Positions 53,274 through 62,490 are shown, counted from the first letter of the stretch. The stretch: DNA of 64,000 nucleotides from CBDCGJ01 sp965238305 (GCA_965238305.1 CBDEHK010000001.1:4030001-4094000); one strand, 5' to 3'. Notes: generated from the sequence alone by a model not told the origin. A program made the numbers and translations.

Positions 53274-53843
53274 TTAGTCCCAAGTTGGATCGAACATTAC
53301 CACTTGGGTTTCGACCTCATATGAGTTGGTAAAATCATTCTGATCGCCATCGCAGCCGGTAACAACGCCCATAATATCGGTCACCTTGTCGTCGTCGTCA
53401 AAGAGCGGGAACATCAATCGCTCAACCAGAAAATCTTGTCCGAATTTATTGCGCCGATGATGCACTTCATGAATGGCGCAGCCTTCTTCTGCCACTTCCG
53501 TCGCGAAACAAAGAGAACGCGCCTTACCGCGACGTTGCATTATTTTAACCAAGTCGTCGCGTTCGCGGATATCACCCAAAAACTTCTTAACCCCATCACC
53601 AAATTGTTTGGCCAAAAGTTTCCCGGGCACTGAACAATCCAAAACGAAGGTATCGCAATGGATCGAATCAAATTCTTGATTTTGTAACTGCGAAAGCCTC
53701 GGGCGTGCCAACTGATCGCAGGAATTCAGCCAAAGCGATGTCATTACTTTTGCGCAGTCTGCGTGGATGCCATCAATGAATTTTTGTCGATCATTTGTCG
53801 ATTGCCAAAGATCATCAGGTTTTTGATCTGCTGCCGCCGCCAT
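53274..53843 (-). CDS. PAS_5-type protein, alphaproteobacterial
   Basis: A 189-residue protein that resembles the small PAS_5 (PF07310) proteins of alphaproteobacteria: a helical N terminus (DLWQSTNDRQKFIDGIHADC), a PAS-like core with FDSIHCDTFVLDCSVPGKLLAKQFGDGVKKF near 55-85, and CAIHEVHHRRNKFGQDFLVERLMFPLFDD near 130-160. No output domain follows, so it may sense or act through a partner. ATG 53843 is chosen for the GGGAGG six bases ahead; the frame is open nine codons further. A TATAAT-like -10 lies at 53956-53951 about 110 nt upstream. Confidence 0.65.
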   Translation of the reverse strand: MAAAADQKPDDLWQSTNDRQKFIDGIHADCAKVMTSLWLNSCDQLARPRLSQLQNQEFDSIHCDTFVLDCSVPGKLLAKQFGDGVKKFLGDIRERDDLVKIMQRRGKARSLCFATEVAEEGCAIHEVHHRRNKFGQDFLVERLMFPLFDDDDKVTDIMGVVTGCDGDQNDFTNSYEVETQVVMFDPTWD

Positions 53844-53950
53844 TTTTACCTCCCAATCGCGCTTTGCCACCTTCCCACCCCTGGATGGACAACAATGCTA
53901 TGCGAAAATTCCTCGTAGCTCTTATGTAACATTCATCTAGGTGAATTTCA

Positions 53951-53956
53951 ATTATA
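53951..53956 (-). promoter_or_regulatory. Candidate -10 box for the PAS-protein gene
   Basis: Minus-strand TATAAT in an AT-rich tract about 108 nt upstream of the start codon. No convincing -35 at 17 bases could be named, so confidence is low. Confidence 0.35.
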
Positions 53957-54007
53957 TCGAACGTGAATAAGTAAAAATATACTAAAATAATCGTATTGAT
54001 CCGACCC

Positions 54008-54036
54008 TTGAAACCGCGTTATCTGCGACCTGATAT
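54008..54036 (+). promoter_or_regulatory. Candidate promoter for the bcp-DUF455 pair
   Basis: TTGAAA (54008-54013), 17-base spacer, TGATAT (54031-54036), about 43 nt before the bcp start. The -35 is good, the -10 only partly matches. Confidence 0.4.
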
Positions 54037-54079
54037 GAATTAATTTGCCTTAGCGATATCGCTTGTGGAGAACTTATCA

Positions 54080-54544
54080 ATGCTCGAAATCGGACATAAA
54101 GCACCAAACTTCCACCTGCCTGCAAACAACGGAAAACAAACAAAATTAGCGGATTTTCAAGGAAAATCTCTTGTCCTATATTTTTACCCTAAGGACGGCA
54201 CGCCCGGCTGCACGACCGAAGCAAAAGACTTCACGACGTTGAAGAGAAAATTCTCTGCTAATGGGGCGGCCGTTCTCGGCATCTCCAAAGATAGTTTGGC
54301 AAAACACCAAAAATTCAAAGATAAGCACGAAATTACCATTCTATTAGGCGCGGACGAGGACGGAAAAGTATGTGAAACTTATGACGTCTGGGTCGAGAAG
54401 AAAAACTACGGGCGCACTTATATGGGAATTGAGCGGACGACCTTCTTGATTGACAAAAATGGCAAGATTGCCGACATCTGGCGTAAAGTTCGCGTTAAAG
54501 GCCATGCAGAAGCCGTGCTCGAGCAAGCGAAAGCTCTAAAATAA
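54080..54544 (+). CDS. bcp: Thioredoxin-dependent thiol peroxidase (Bcp/PrxQ)
   Basis: A 154-residue peroxiredoxin that reduces hydrogen peroxide and organic peroxides. The peroxidatic cysteine is in FYPKDGTPGCTTEAKDF; the usual resolving cysteine five residues on is absent (AKDF), leaving only a later Cys in GKVCETYDVW near residue 100, so it may use that residue or be 1-Cys. The start ATG 54080 is favoured by GGAG about nine bases ahead; the frame opens at GTG 54065. The DUF455 gene follows 14 nt downstream. Confidence 0.92.
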   Translation: MLEIGHKAPNFHLPANNGKQTKLADFQGKSLVLYFYPKDGTPGCTTEAKDFTTLKRKFSANGAAVLGISKDSLAKHQKFKDKHEITILLGADEDGKVCETYDVWVEKKNYGRTYMGIERTTFLIDKNGKIADIWRKVRVKGHAEAVLEQAKALK

Positions 54545-54558
54545 TCAGGATTGGTTAA

Positions 54559-55356
54559 GTGCATAGATCTCTGACAGCCGCAGCAACCGCAGTTTTGCAA
54601 TGTGCCGATGCTGACAAAAAAGCAAACCTGGCAATTGAAGTCGCGACGGCCTGGCAGCAAAAGAGAATCGTCGCAATCGGCGACACATCCCCGCCTGCCC
54701 GACCGGCTCGGCCTTTGCGACCTGAACTCAAGCGACCGCGAGATATGCCGCGACGACGGTTAGGCAGTGCCGAAGGACGAATAGCACTCATTCATGCGAT
54801 CGCACATATCGAATTGAATGCGATCGATCTGGCTTTCGACTTGATTGCGCGATTTGCGTCCCTGGTAACCACTTTGCCCGATGAATTTTTCGACGATTGG
54901 ATCGCCATCGGCCGGGATGAAGCCAGGCATTATCAATTGTTGCAGGGTCGACTTCAGGATTTGGATCATGCATATGGCGATCTGCCGGCCCATGATGGTC
55001 TGTGGCAGGCTGCACTTGATACCCGCCACGATCTCGGCGCCCGACTGGCGATTGTGCCGATGATTTTGGAAGCGCGCGGCCTCGACGTCACGCCCGCAAC
55101 TGTCGAGAAACTTCGTAACCTCGGTGACACCGCAACCGCGGAGATTCTAGAAACAATCTATTGGGAAGAAATTCCACATGTCGCGATCGGCACAAAATGG
55201 TTTGAGTGGATGGCGCGATCCCAAGACCTAGATCCAGTTGATCACTGGCGGGAACTCGCGCATACTTATTTCAAGGGTAATCTGAAACCACCTTTCAATC
55301 ACCAGGCGCGTGAACTCGCTGGAATGGCCCGATACGACTATGGGGCCGAAAAATAA
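54559..55356 (+). CDS. DUF455 ferritin-like protein
   Basis: A 265-residue DUF455 protein with a ferritin-like four-helix core. Likely iron ligands are in LIHAIAHIELNAIDLAFDLI (E/H near 80-85), RDEARHYQLLQGRLQDL (E-x-x-H near 119-122) and YWEEIPHVAIGTKW (E and H near 199-203). Its role is not established; it is often next to peroxide-detoxifying or tRNA-modifying genes. Here it directly follows bcp, suggesting a diiron or redox task (inference). The start is GTG 54559. Confidence 0.85.
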   Translation: MHRSLTAAATAVLQCADADKKANLAIEVATAWQQKRIVAIGDTSPPARPARPLRPELKRPRDMPRRRLGSAEGRIALIHAIAHIELNAIDLAFDLIARFASLVTTLPDEFFDDWIAIGRDEARHYQLLQGRLQDLDHAYGDLPAHDGLWQAALDTRHDLGARLAIVPMILEARGLDVTPATVEKLRNLGDTATAEILETIYWEEIPHVAIGTKWFEWMARSQDLDPVDHWRELAHTYFKGNLKPPFNHQARELAGMARYDYGAEK

Positions 55357-55460
55357 CTGAAAAAAATAAACAATAATGCAATTAACTCTTTTTCAGGACT
55401 TTTCTTTCATACTCATTTTTGGTTAACTATGTGTCGCGGTGAGGGCAAACCGGGTTGACT

Positions 55461-55478
55461 GAACTTGAGGGGAAGTTC
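55461..55478. repeat. Perfect inverted repeat in the leader of the M23-bactofilin pair
   Basis: GAACTT (55461-55466), GAGGGG, AAGTTC (55473-55478), directly after a TTGACT (55455-55460) that may be a -35. No good -10 is placed at 17 bases. It could be an operator or a small hairpin within the 255-nt spacer at 55357-55611. Confidence 0.4.
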
Positions 55479-55598
55479 GTTCAAATACCTGTAAAATTCT
55501 CGCCACTGTTTCTACACAAACAATCCCGTGTGTGTTATATCGCGGGGAAATAAATTTCTGGGTGGCAAATTGGCATTGTAGGTTCCTACATGCTGGTC

Positions 55599-55614
55599 GG
55601 GAGACAACACTATT
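55599..55614 (+). promoter_or_regulatory. Ribosome site and probable ATT start codon of the M23 peptidase gene
   Basis: GGGAG at 55599-55603, eight bases, then ATT at 55612-55614 opening the reading frame that runs RRLLDKIDALFPERQIIYR. An in-frame TAG lies a little upstream and no ATG, GTG or TTG occurs before M36, while the 35 upstream codons read as protein. Confidence 0.6.
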
Positions 55615-56976
55615 CGTAGACTACTGGATAAAATTGACGCGCTGTTTCCTGAACGGCAGATCATTTACCGCGCCAATGGCGAAGTAAAATTTTTTCCGTT
55701 CGGCAAACGTAAGCAGATGATGCTTGCCGGCCTCGGGATGGCGTTCCTGGGCTGGATCGGATATTCCGCCAGCAGCTTGGTCTACATGAAATTTGTGATT
55801 GCTGAGAAAGAGCAAGCAATCGCTCAATTTACTGAAGAATATACAGATTTGGAAAGTCGCTCCAAAATAACCAACGACAAATTGCTTGATCTTGCCAACA
55901 TTCTGGACACCCACAAAACACAACTTTCCAAACTTGTAAATCAACGCAGTCATTTAGAAACACGCCTCACGAATACCAAACAACGCCTAGAATCGGTACA
56001 AGCCGAAGCCGTCACGCAAGATAAGGCGATATTGAATTATCATATTTCTGATCTTGAGAATAAAGTCCGCGTCTTCACTCATTCGCAAATAAACTCCACC
56101 CGTAGCGTGCAGAAAGCAGAAGAAGCGTTAGGCAATACAGAATCCATGATCGCATCGTTGATTGATGAGCGTAATTTGATTGCCAGCGAAAATGCGCGTT
56201 TGGAAAAAAGCGTTCTGGATTTACACACCCAAATTCTTGATCTGGAATCTCATCAGGACCTAGTGTTATCGCATATCAGGACCCGGACTGAGTTAAAAAT
56301 ATCGGAACTTGAAAGTGCGGTTAAAGTCACCGGGCTAAAACTTGATGATTTACTGGAACGGCAGTCAGACGAAAGTCCCGCGGCTGATACAAAAGTGCAA
56401 GAATTTGATGCCGGTATCGAAAATGTCGGCGGACCATTTGTAAAATATCCTAATTTCCCTGGCATACTAGACACCGAAAATGGAGCAACGGTGGCAGCGT
56501 TGGGTGATTTTAACAAACGGTTGGATCATTGGGTGCTTCTGAATAGAGTTTTGACACGCTTACCACTTTCCTCTCCGGTCGTGGAAACTTCTGACGTTAC
56601 GAGCAAATATGGTAAGCGACGAGATCCTTTTAAGAAAACTTGGGCCAAGCATTCAGGCGTGGATTTTGGCCCCGGATACAAAGCGCCGGTATTTGCGACC
56701 GCGCCCGGCGAAGTAATATTTGTCGGTTGGCGCGGACCTTACGGTCGGACCATTGATGTTGACCATGGAAGTGGTGTCGTAACCCGGTATAGTCATTTGA
56801 GAAAAATACTCGTCAAAGCCGGCGAGGATGTAAGCGCCCGGCAGCGTATCGGTTTAGTCGGGAGTTCTGGTCGGAGTACCGGCGCACATTTACATTACGA
56901 AGTGCGTTTTGACGGCAAACCCATTGACCCCGCAAAATTCTTGAAGGCTGGAAAACATGTTCTCGAAACACGATAA
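55612..56976 (+). CDS. Membrane-anchored M23 peptidase (bactofilin partner, LmdC-like)
   Basis: A 454-residue cell-wall endopeptidase when read from ATT 55612; the first conventional start is ATG at residue 36. A cytoplasmic N-terminal stretch (LLDKIDALFPERQIIYRANG) precedes one transmembrane helix (about 40-58), a long coiled coil (about 65-250) and a LytM/M23 domain (about 335-445) with zinc ligands in HSGVDFGPG and HLHYEV. It likely trims peptidoglycan at sites set by the bactofilin encoded in the next gene, whose start lies 20 bases before its stop. The short N-terminal tail is the likely bactofilin contact (inference from known pairs). Confidence 0.9.
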   Translation: MRRLLDKIDALFPERQIIYRANGEVKFFPFGKRKQMMLAGLGMAFLGWIGYSASSLVYMKFVIAEKEQAIAQFTEEYTDLESRSKITNDKLLDLANILDTHKTQLSKLVNQRSHLETRLTNTKQRLESVQAEAVTQDKAILNYHISDLENKVRVFTHSQINSTRSVQKAEEALGNTESMIASLIDERNLIASENARLEKSVLDLHTQILDLESHQDLVLSHIRTRTELKISELESAVKVTGLKLDDLLERQSDESPAADTKVQEFDAGIENVGGPFVKYPNFPGILDTENGATVAALGDFNKRLDHWVLLNRVLTRLPLSSPVVETSDVTSKYGKRRDPFKKTWAKHSGVDFGPGYKAPVFATAPGEVIFVGWRGPYGRTIDVDHGSGVVTRYSHLRKILVKAGEDVSARQRIGLVGSSGRSTGAHLHYEVRFDGKPIDPAKFLKAGKHVLETR

Positions 56977-57526
56977 GGAAACAAATGCCCCATCGCCGAT
57001 TGCCAGTCCTGCGGTGAGCAAAACCGCGCCGTCATTGTTGGGCGCAGACATTACCATTCGCGGCGACGTCGAAGCCAAAGGCGAAGTTCAAATTGATGGG
57101 ACGATCGACGGCGATGTCGATTGCAGCCAACTCATTGTCGGCGAACGGGCAAATATCAATGGCGCCATCAAGGCTGACGCTGTTCTTGTTCGCGGCAAGG
57201 TAGTCGGCAAGATCGAGGCCAAACAGGTGGAGTTGATGCGATCCGCCCGTGTGCAAGGCGACATTTGGCACGAAACCATGTCCATTGAAGCCGGCGCGTA
57301 TCTGGACGGAATGTGTAAACGCATCGACCAAAAACCGGCAAGCGCGGACGATGCCAAGCCGATCGAACAACTGACAAAATCAGTAAAGACGGAAGAATCC
57401 TCAGATTCGCCCGATGATGCTGCTGCGGATGAGAATGTCCCGCCCTATAATCCGAAACGGGGCCCTCGATCGGCAACTTTCGGTTCCGGGAAAAAACAGG
57501 CGTCCACCCTTTCTGGCAACGATTAA
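56957..57526 (+). CDS. bacA: Bactofilin (polymer-forming cytoskeletal protein)
   Basis: A 189-residue bactofilin. A disordered N terminus with SPIASPAVSK is followed by the beta-helix core of about 110 residues with repeated hydrophobic/Gly turns (IRGDVEAKGEVQIDGTIDGD, NINGAIKADAVLVRGKVVGK, ARVQGDIWHETMSIEAGAYLDG) and a charged, disordered C terminus. Bactofilins form filaments on the inner membrane that localise cell-wall enzymes. It overlaps the upstream M23 gene by 20 bases, and its TAA overlaps the stop of prfB on the other strand. Confidence 0.95.
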   Translation: MFSKHDKETNAPSPIASPAVSKTAPSLLGADITIRGDVEAKGEVQIDGTIDGDVDCSQLIVGERANINGAIKADAVLVRGKVVGKIEAKQVELMRSARVQGDIWHETMSIEAGAYLDGMCKRIDQKPASADDAKPIEQLTKSVKTEESSDSPDDAAADENVPPYNPKRGPRSATFGSGKKQASTLSGND

Positions 57527-58642
57527 CCGTTCTCGGTTTCCAGACCGCCCAGACGCGCCGCCAAGGAAGCCTCCAAAAATGCATCAAGGTCGCCGTCAAG
57601 GACCCGTTGAGCGTCGCCCTTCTCTACGCCGGTGCGTGCATCCTTGACCATTTGATAGGGATGCAAGACATAGGATCGAATTTGGTGTCCCCAACCTATG
57701 TCGGTTTTTACCTCTTCGATAGCCGATCTTTCGGCATCTCGTATTTGCAATTCCCGCTCATATAATCTTGCCTTCAACATACTCATGGCGGTAGCACGAT
57801 TTTTATGCTGCGAACGTTCTTTTTGGCATTGCACGACAATTCCGGTGGGTTCGTGGGTAATGCGAACAGCGCTGTCGGTCCGGTTGACATGCTGCCCACC
57901 GGCGCCGGATGCACGGTAGGTGTCAACTCGTAAATCTTTTTCAAGAATGTCGATATCAATATCGTCATCGATCTCCGGATAGACCCAAATGCTGGCAAAG
58001 CTGGTATGACGACGCGCATTGGAATCGTAAGGCGAAATGCGGACCAGGCGATGAACCCCAGTTTCGGTTTTCATCCAGCCATAAGCATCTTGGCCTTTGA
58101 CATGCAGGGTGGCGGATTTGATGCCTGCTTCTTCGCCTGGACTTTCCTCAATCAACTGCGTTTTGTACCCGCGCTGATCGGCCCAGCGGCTATACATCCG
58201 CAACAGCATTTCCGCCCAGTCTTGGGATTCGGTACCGCCAGCGCCGGCATGAACTTCCAAATAACTAGAATTGCCGTCGGCCTCGCCGGACAACATGCTT
58301 TCCAGTTGCTGCTTGTTTACCTGCTTGCGTATGCTTTCCAGGACAGAAATAGCTTCAGCGACCATCTCCTCGTCGCCATCGACTTCGCTCAATTCGATAA
58401 GCTCACAAGTATCGGAAAACTCGCTTTCGGTGTCGCGGAAGCCATTGATGCCCTGATCAAGTTTTGTCCGCTCGCGCATCAATTTCTGCGCCCGTTCCTG
58501 ATCACTCCACAGTTCGGGGTCTTCGATTAAATGATTGAGTTCGTCCAACCTTCGGACAGCATTGTCCCAGTCAAAGATGCCTCCTCAGCAAGCTCATCGC
58601 CCGCTCGATTTCATCGGCGACAACCTGCGCTTCAGCACGCAT
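57523..58642 (-). CDS. prfB: Peptide chain release factor 2 with programmed +1 frameshift
   Basis: RF2, 372 residues after recoding. Translation starts at ATG 58642 (MRAEAQVVADEIERAM), reads 23 codons to CTT then TGA (58573-58571), shifts +1 and continues DWDNAVRRLDELNHL to the stop at 57523. The internal Shine-Dalgarno AGGAGG (58585-58580) and slippery CTT-TGA-C match the classic autoregulatory site. The catalytic GGQ is in SGAGGQHVNRTDS; the stop-codon recognition motif reads SPY instead of SPF. A caller using one frame would start at 58548 and miss about 30 residues. It follows mrcA on the same strand. Confidence 0.97.
58571..58585 (-). promoter_or_regulatory. prfB programmed +1 recoding site
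   Basis: Minus strand: AGGAGG (58585-58580), CAT, CTT (58576-58574), TGA (58573-58571), then C. The Shine-Dalgarno is spaced as in other prfB genes (three bases before CTT), and TGA-C is the RF2-dependent stop whose slow reading promotes the shift. Confidence 0.95.
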
Positions 58643-58703
58643 GGGACATACTCCTGATTACATTATCTACAAACATCAGCCGTCGGAACAATCGACAGCG
58701 TCA

Positions 58704-61133
58704 CTAATATAGCCCGCCGGTGCCTTTGCGTGGTGTTTTGGAACGACTGTCTTGGGTAGTCGTGCCGCCGAGCGGCGCCGTTTCTGGTGACTGATCCATC
58801 TTGAAGGCTTCCCATATCACACCCTTATTTTGACCGCCAACCCTAAATCCGGTTTTGCGATCAATCCGGATTAACTGAATATCTTTCGGCACCCGAAAAG
58901 GTCTCACTGGTTTGTCCCGCAGAACTTCTGCGAAGAAACTTTTGAATACCGGTGCGGCGACGGATGCCCCTTGCTCCTTTCGCCCCAAGGTTCTGGGATT
59001 GTCGAAGCCAGCGAACACACCTACCGCCAAATCAGGTGAGAAACCAATAAACCAAGTATCGCGCGCTTTGTTGGTTGTTCCGGTTTTGCCGGCCAAGGGT
59101 TTGCCCAGTGAAGCAATTCGCCGCCCGGTGCCGCGCAATATCACGCCTTCCAATAGCGACGTGACCTGATAGGCGGTGGCAGGACTTAACACCTGTTCGC
59201 GTTCATCAATTAGGATCGGAACATTGTCCCCTTGCCAATCACGCGTTCGACAAACTTCACAAACGCGTCGATCATGGCGAAACACGGTTTTGCCCCGGCG
59301 ATCCTGAATGCGATCGATAAAGGTCGGGGTCACTTTTTTGCCGCCATTGACGAACGAGGCATAGGCGGACGTCAGTTGCAACAGGGTCGTCTCGCCGGCG
59401 CCAAGCGCCATTGGTAGATAAGGTTTCATATCGTCGTCGACACCAAGTTTCTTGGCGTAGTCAACGACTTTATCAATCCCTATGTATTGCGCCAATCGTA
59501 CCGTCATCAAATTACGCGATAGTTCCATACCCAGACGCAATGTGCTGGGACCATAGTATTTTTTAGAGTAATTTGTTGGTTTCCACTTACCCAATGCCGG
59601 ACCCTGATCAATCACGAACGGTCCGTCCATAATAATGCTGGCCGGATTGTAACCATTATCAAAAGCCGCAGCATAAACAATCGGCTTGAATGCGGAACCA
59701 GGCTGCCGCAACGCTTGTGTCGCCCGATTGTATTCGCTTTCATCGTGGGAAAAGCCACCGACCATAGCCAATACCCGCCCTGTATGGGGATCGAGGGCAA
59801 CAATTGCGCCATTGATTTGCGGCATCTGCCTGAGGGCATAGTGCGGGTATTTCAGCCCGGATTTCTTCTTGCTCTTCTTGGGCGGCGTTTGAACTTCTTC
59901 GACCACCACGACATCACCGATCGCTAGAACGTCAGCCGCTTTCCGTACCGCGGGTCCCAGTTTTTGATCTTCCTTCCAAGGTCGCGCCCATTTCATCGCG
60001 GCAAGTGGTATCGAAGCCTTTTGACCATCGACAAAAGCGATTTCCACCTTGTTTCGTTTCAGTTTCAATACAACGGCCAAATCCCAGTCGCCAAGGCCGG
60101 GTGGTGGGTCGAGTTCAGAAAGTTTTTTCTTCCAATCTTGAGCATCGGAAAAATTGGCGATTGGTCCGCGCCAGCCATGCCGCAAATCATAGGCCACTAA
60201 ACCATCGCGAAGGACTTTTTCCGCTATTTGCTGCATATCCGGTCGTAGCGTCACTTTGACCGACAGCCCCCCTTCATAAAGCCCTTTTTCGCCATATTGT
60301 CCGATCAATTCACGGCGAACGGTTTCGGCAAAATAGTCTGCTTTGAAACGGCTTTGGGTTTCTGTCCGCCGAACCTCCAAATCTGTTGCTTTCGCTGCAA
60401 TGCCGGCATCCGCTTGGACGAAACCGTCTTCAACCATCCGATTGATGACCCAATTTCGCCGGGTCAATGCAGCGTCCTTCTTGCGGAATGGATGATAGTT
60501 GTTGGGCGCTTTTGGCAATGCCGCCAAATAAGCTGCTTCCTCGATCGTCAATTCAGCCAACGACTTGTCAAAATAGTTGAGGGCCGCGGCAGCGACACCG
60601 TAACTATTGAAGCCGAGATAAATCTCATTCAGATAAAGCTCGAGGATGCGCTCTTTACTATAAGCTTTTTCGATGCGAAACGCCAAAATGGCTTCGCGTA
60701 CTTTACGTTTGATCGAAACTTCGTTGGTCAACAGGAAGTTCTTCGCCACTTGCTGCGTAATCGTCGATGCGCCGGCCGGGCGCCGGCCTTGGCCAAAATT
60801 TTTCACATTGCGCAAAATTGCATTCGCGACACCTAAAAAATCGATCCCGGGGTGGCTGTAGAATGTCTTATCTTCCGCCGACAAGAATGCCTGGATAACG
60901 TGATCCGGAATGGCCGCAATGGGAACGAATACACGGTGTTCGGTCGCATATTCAGCAATCAAAGAACCGTCACCCGCATGTAATCGCGTCATCACCGGCG
61001 GCTCGTAATTTGCCAATTGGTCATGCGCCGGCAAATCCCGACCATAATACCAGAACGCAAAGACGCCGCCGGCGCTGCCAAGAATGGCGCCGAAAAACAA
61101 AAGTGATCCTAAAAATCCTAACAGTCTCAACAT
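58704..61133 (-). CDS. mrcA: Penicillin-binding protein 1A (glycosyltransferase/transpeptidase)
   Basis: An 809-residue class A PBP. N-terminal membrane helix, GT51 domain with the SAEDKTFYSHPGIDFLGV segment near 88, STITQQVAKNFLL and RKVREAILAFRIEK, then a linker/ODD region, and a transpeptidase domain with the S-x-x-K in QPGSAFKPIVY (near residue 485), SRN in MELSRNLMTVRL and KTGTTNKARDTWF near 690. It polymerises and crosslinks peptidoglycan in the periplasm. A proline/threonine-rich tail follows. Immediately upstream of prfB on the minus strand, as in many alphaproteobacteria. Confidence 0.97.
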   Translation of the reverse strand: MLRLLGFLGSLLFFGAILGSAGGVFAFWYYGRDLPAHDQLANYEPPVMTRLHAGDGSLIAEYATEHRVFVPIAAIPDHVIQAFLSAEDKTFYSHPGIDFLGVANAILRNVKNFGQGRRPAGASTITQQVAKNFLLTNEVSIKRKVREAILAFRIEKAYSKERILELYLNEIYLGFNSYGVAAAALNYFDKSLAELTIEEAAYLAALPKAPNNYHPFRKKDAALTRRNWVINRMVEDGFVQADAGIAAKATDLEVRRTETQSRFKADYFAETVRRELIGQYGEKGLYEGGLSVKVTLRPDMQQIAEKVLRDGLVAYDLRHGWRGPIANFSDAQDWKKKLSELDPPPGLGDWDLAVVLKLKRNKVEIAFVDGQKASIPLAAMKWARPWKEDQKLGPAVRKAADVLAIGDVVVVEEVQTPPKKSKKKSGLKYPHYALRQMPQINGAIVALDPHTGRVLAMVGGFSHDESEYNRATQALRQPGSAFKPIVYAAAFDNGYNPASIIMDGPFVIDQGPALGKWKPTNYSKKYYGPSTLRLGMELSRNLMTVRLAQYIGIDKVVDYAKKLGVDDDMKPYLPMALGAGETTLLQLTSAYASFVNGGKKVTPTFIDRIQDRRGKTVFRHDRRVCEVCRTRDWQGDNVPILIDEREQVLSPATAYQVTSLLEGVILRGTGRRIASLGKPLAGKTGTTNKARDTWFIGFSPDLAVGVFAGFDNPRTLGRKEQGASVAAPVFKSFFAEVLRDKPVRPFRVPKDIQLIRIDRKTGFRVGGQNKGVIWEAFKMDQSPETAPLGGTTTQDSRSKTPRKGTGGLY

Positions 61134-61205
61134 GGAACTCGGAAGGTCCTAAAATGCAACAAAACTAAACTGAGGCGCTATTTAGCACTAAAATATTTAA
61201 TAGTG

Positions 61206-62447
61206 TCATTTCTTTGACGATAATCTGGCGGTACTTGCCAATTTAGTCGCGATCACCGTGCCAACCGCCAACAGCATGAATATCGGTACGATAAAAAACA
61301 ACAGGCGTGGCTGTCCGCTATCCATGACGTAACCGAACAGAATGGGTGTAATGGCAGCGCCAACATTCAGTCCAGTAGAAACAAATCCGAACACTTTTCC
61401 CATCGACCCTTCTGGTGTTACCGCCCGTACAAGCATGTCTCGCGATGGCATGATCATACCGTATAACACCCCACCGATCAGCATCATCACGATTAGCAGG
61501 CTCAACGAATATTGGACCAATCCGATCATGAAAACGATGACCGCAGTAGCGACAAAACCGAATATCGCCACTCTTTCGTGGTGAACTGTGCGATCGGCAA
61601 CATAACCACCCAATAGAATACCCAGCGATGTACCGACCAAAAAGCCGGTCAAGGCCATACCGGCGCCTTGTTCACTCAATCCATGCGTCGTAACGAAGGC
61701 AGATATCGAATATGTATTGAGTCCGCCTGCGGACATTGCCAACATCACGAAAAATAGGAAACACATCATGATTGGCATCGATAACAACAGAGCGACACCG
61801 CTTTTTTGACCGCTCTTGGCCGCACTCATCGCTGTCACGATCGGCGAAGCGCTAGTGATAACCTTGCGGTCGGACAGCAGGTTCCGGTTCGCAACGATCA
61901 GCGCGGTCAAAGCCAATCCTAACATCCCGGTGGCGATGAAGGCGGTTTCCCAGCTCCACGTATTGGCGATGAAAATGACAGTCAGTGGCGCCACCGCGCC
62001 ACCCGAAAAACCAGCAAAGGTGTGCAGACTAAAAGCCTGACCCATGCGGCTGTCGTCAACCGTTGCAGACAAGATGGCATAGTCCGCCGGGTGATATACG
62101 CTATTGGCGATGCCGGCCAGCACGATACAAATCAAAATCGCCGAATAGGTTCCAAAAACACCCATCAATACAAAGGCGACAGCTTCTAAAAACATCCCCG
62201 CGATGAGGAGGTTCCGGGCACCAAACTTATCAACCAGGAAGCCCATCGGAATGTGAGCAAATCCGGAAACCACCGCAAAAACTGTTACCAATGTGCCGAG
62301 TGAGGTGTAGCTAACGCCAAACGCATCCTTCAGTATCGGAAACAATGGCGGCAATACCAGCAGATAAAAATGGCTGATGAAATGGCCAGCACCGATCACA
62401 CTTATGATTCGAAACCCGGATTTCTGCGTTGCAGTCGTAGCAGTCAT
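61206..62447 (-). CDS. MFS transporter
   Basis: A 413-residue major facilitator protein with twelve predicted helices. The loop 2-3 motif A is MGFLVDKFGARNLLIAGM near 68, and the loop 8-9 counterpart is GGYVADRTVHHERVAIFG near 280. It is an inner-membrane transporter of unknown substrate; the type is close to nitrate/cyanate or sugar-phosphate-like permeases only in general layout. ATG 62447. It shares a 62-nt divergent region with the pseudo-receiver gene, where a TCGTTA/TAACGA inverted repeat lies. Confidence 0.88.
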   Translation of the reverse strand: MTATTATQKSGFRIISVIGAGHFISHFYLLVLPPLFPILKDAFGVSYTSLGTLVTVFAVVSGFAHIPMGFLVDKFGARNLLIAGMFLEAVAFVLMGVFGTYSAILICIVLAGIANSVYHPADYAILSATVDDSRMGQAFSLHTFAGFSGGAVAPLTVIFIANTWSWETAFIATGMLGLALTALIVANRNLLSDRKVITSASPIVTAMSAAKSGQKSGVALLLSMPIMMCFLFFVMLAMSAGGLNTYSISAFVTTHGLSEQGAGMALTGFLVGTSLGILLGGYVADRTVHHERVAIFGFVATAVIVFMIGLVQYSLSLLIVMMLIGGVLYGMIMPSRDMLVRAVTPEGSMGKVFGFVSTGLNVGAAITPILFGYVMDSGQPRLLFFIVPIFMLLAVGTVIATKLASTARLSSKK

Positions 62448-62467
62448 CGTCTAACAACAGCCTTCAC

Positions 62468-62490
62468 TCGTTAATATTTAATCGTAACGA
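62468..62490. promoter_or_regulatory. Inverted repeat between MFS and receiver-like genes (possible operator)
   Basis: TCGTTA (62468-62473), eleven bases of mostly A/T, TAACGA (62485-62490), centred in the 62-nt divergent spacer. Arms of six and centre-to-centre spacing of 17 fit a dimeric repressor site, but no regulator gene is adjacent. Inference only. Confidence 0.35.

Noticed and set aside
57523..58548. prfB as an N-terminally truncated gene starting at 58548
   Set aside because: The upstream 23 codons, AGGAGG and CTT-TGA-C form the standard recoding site; the gene is whole.
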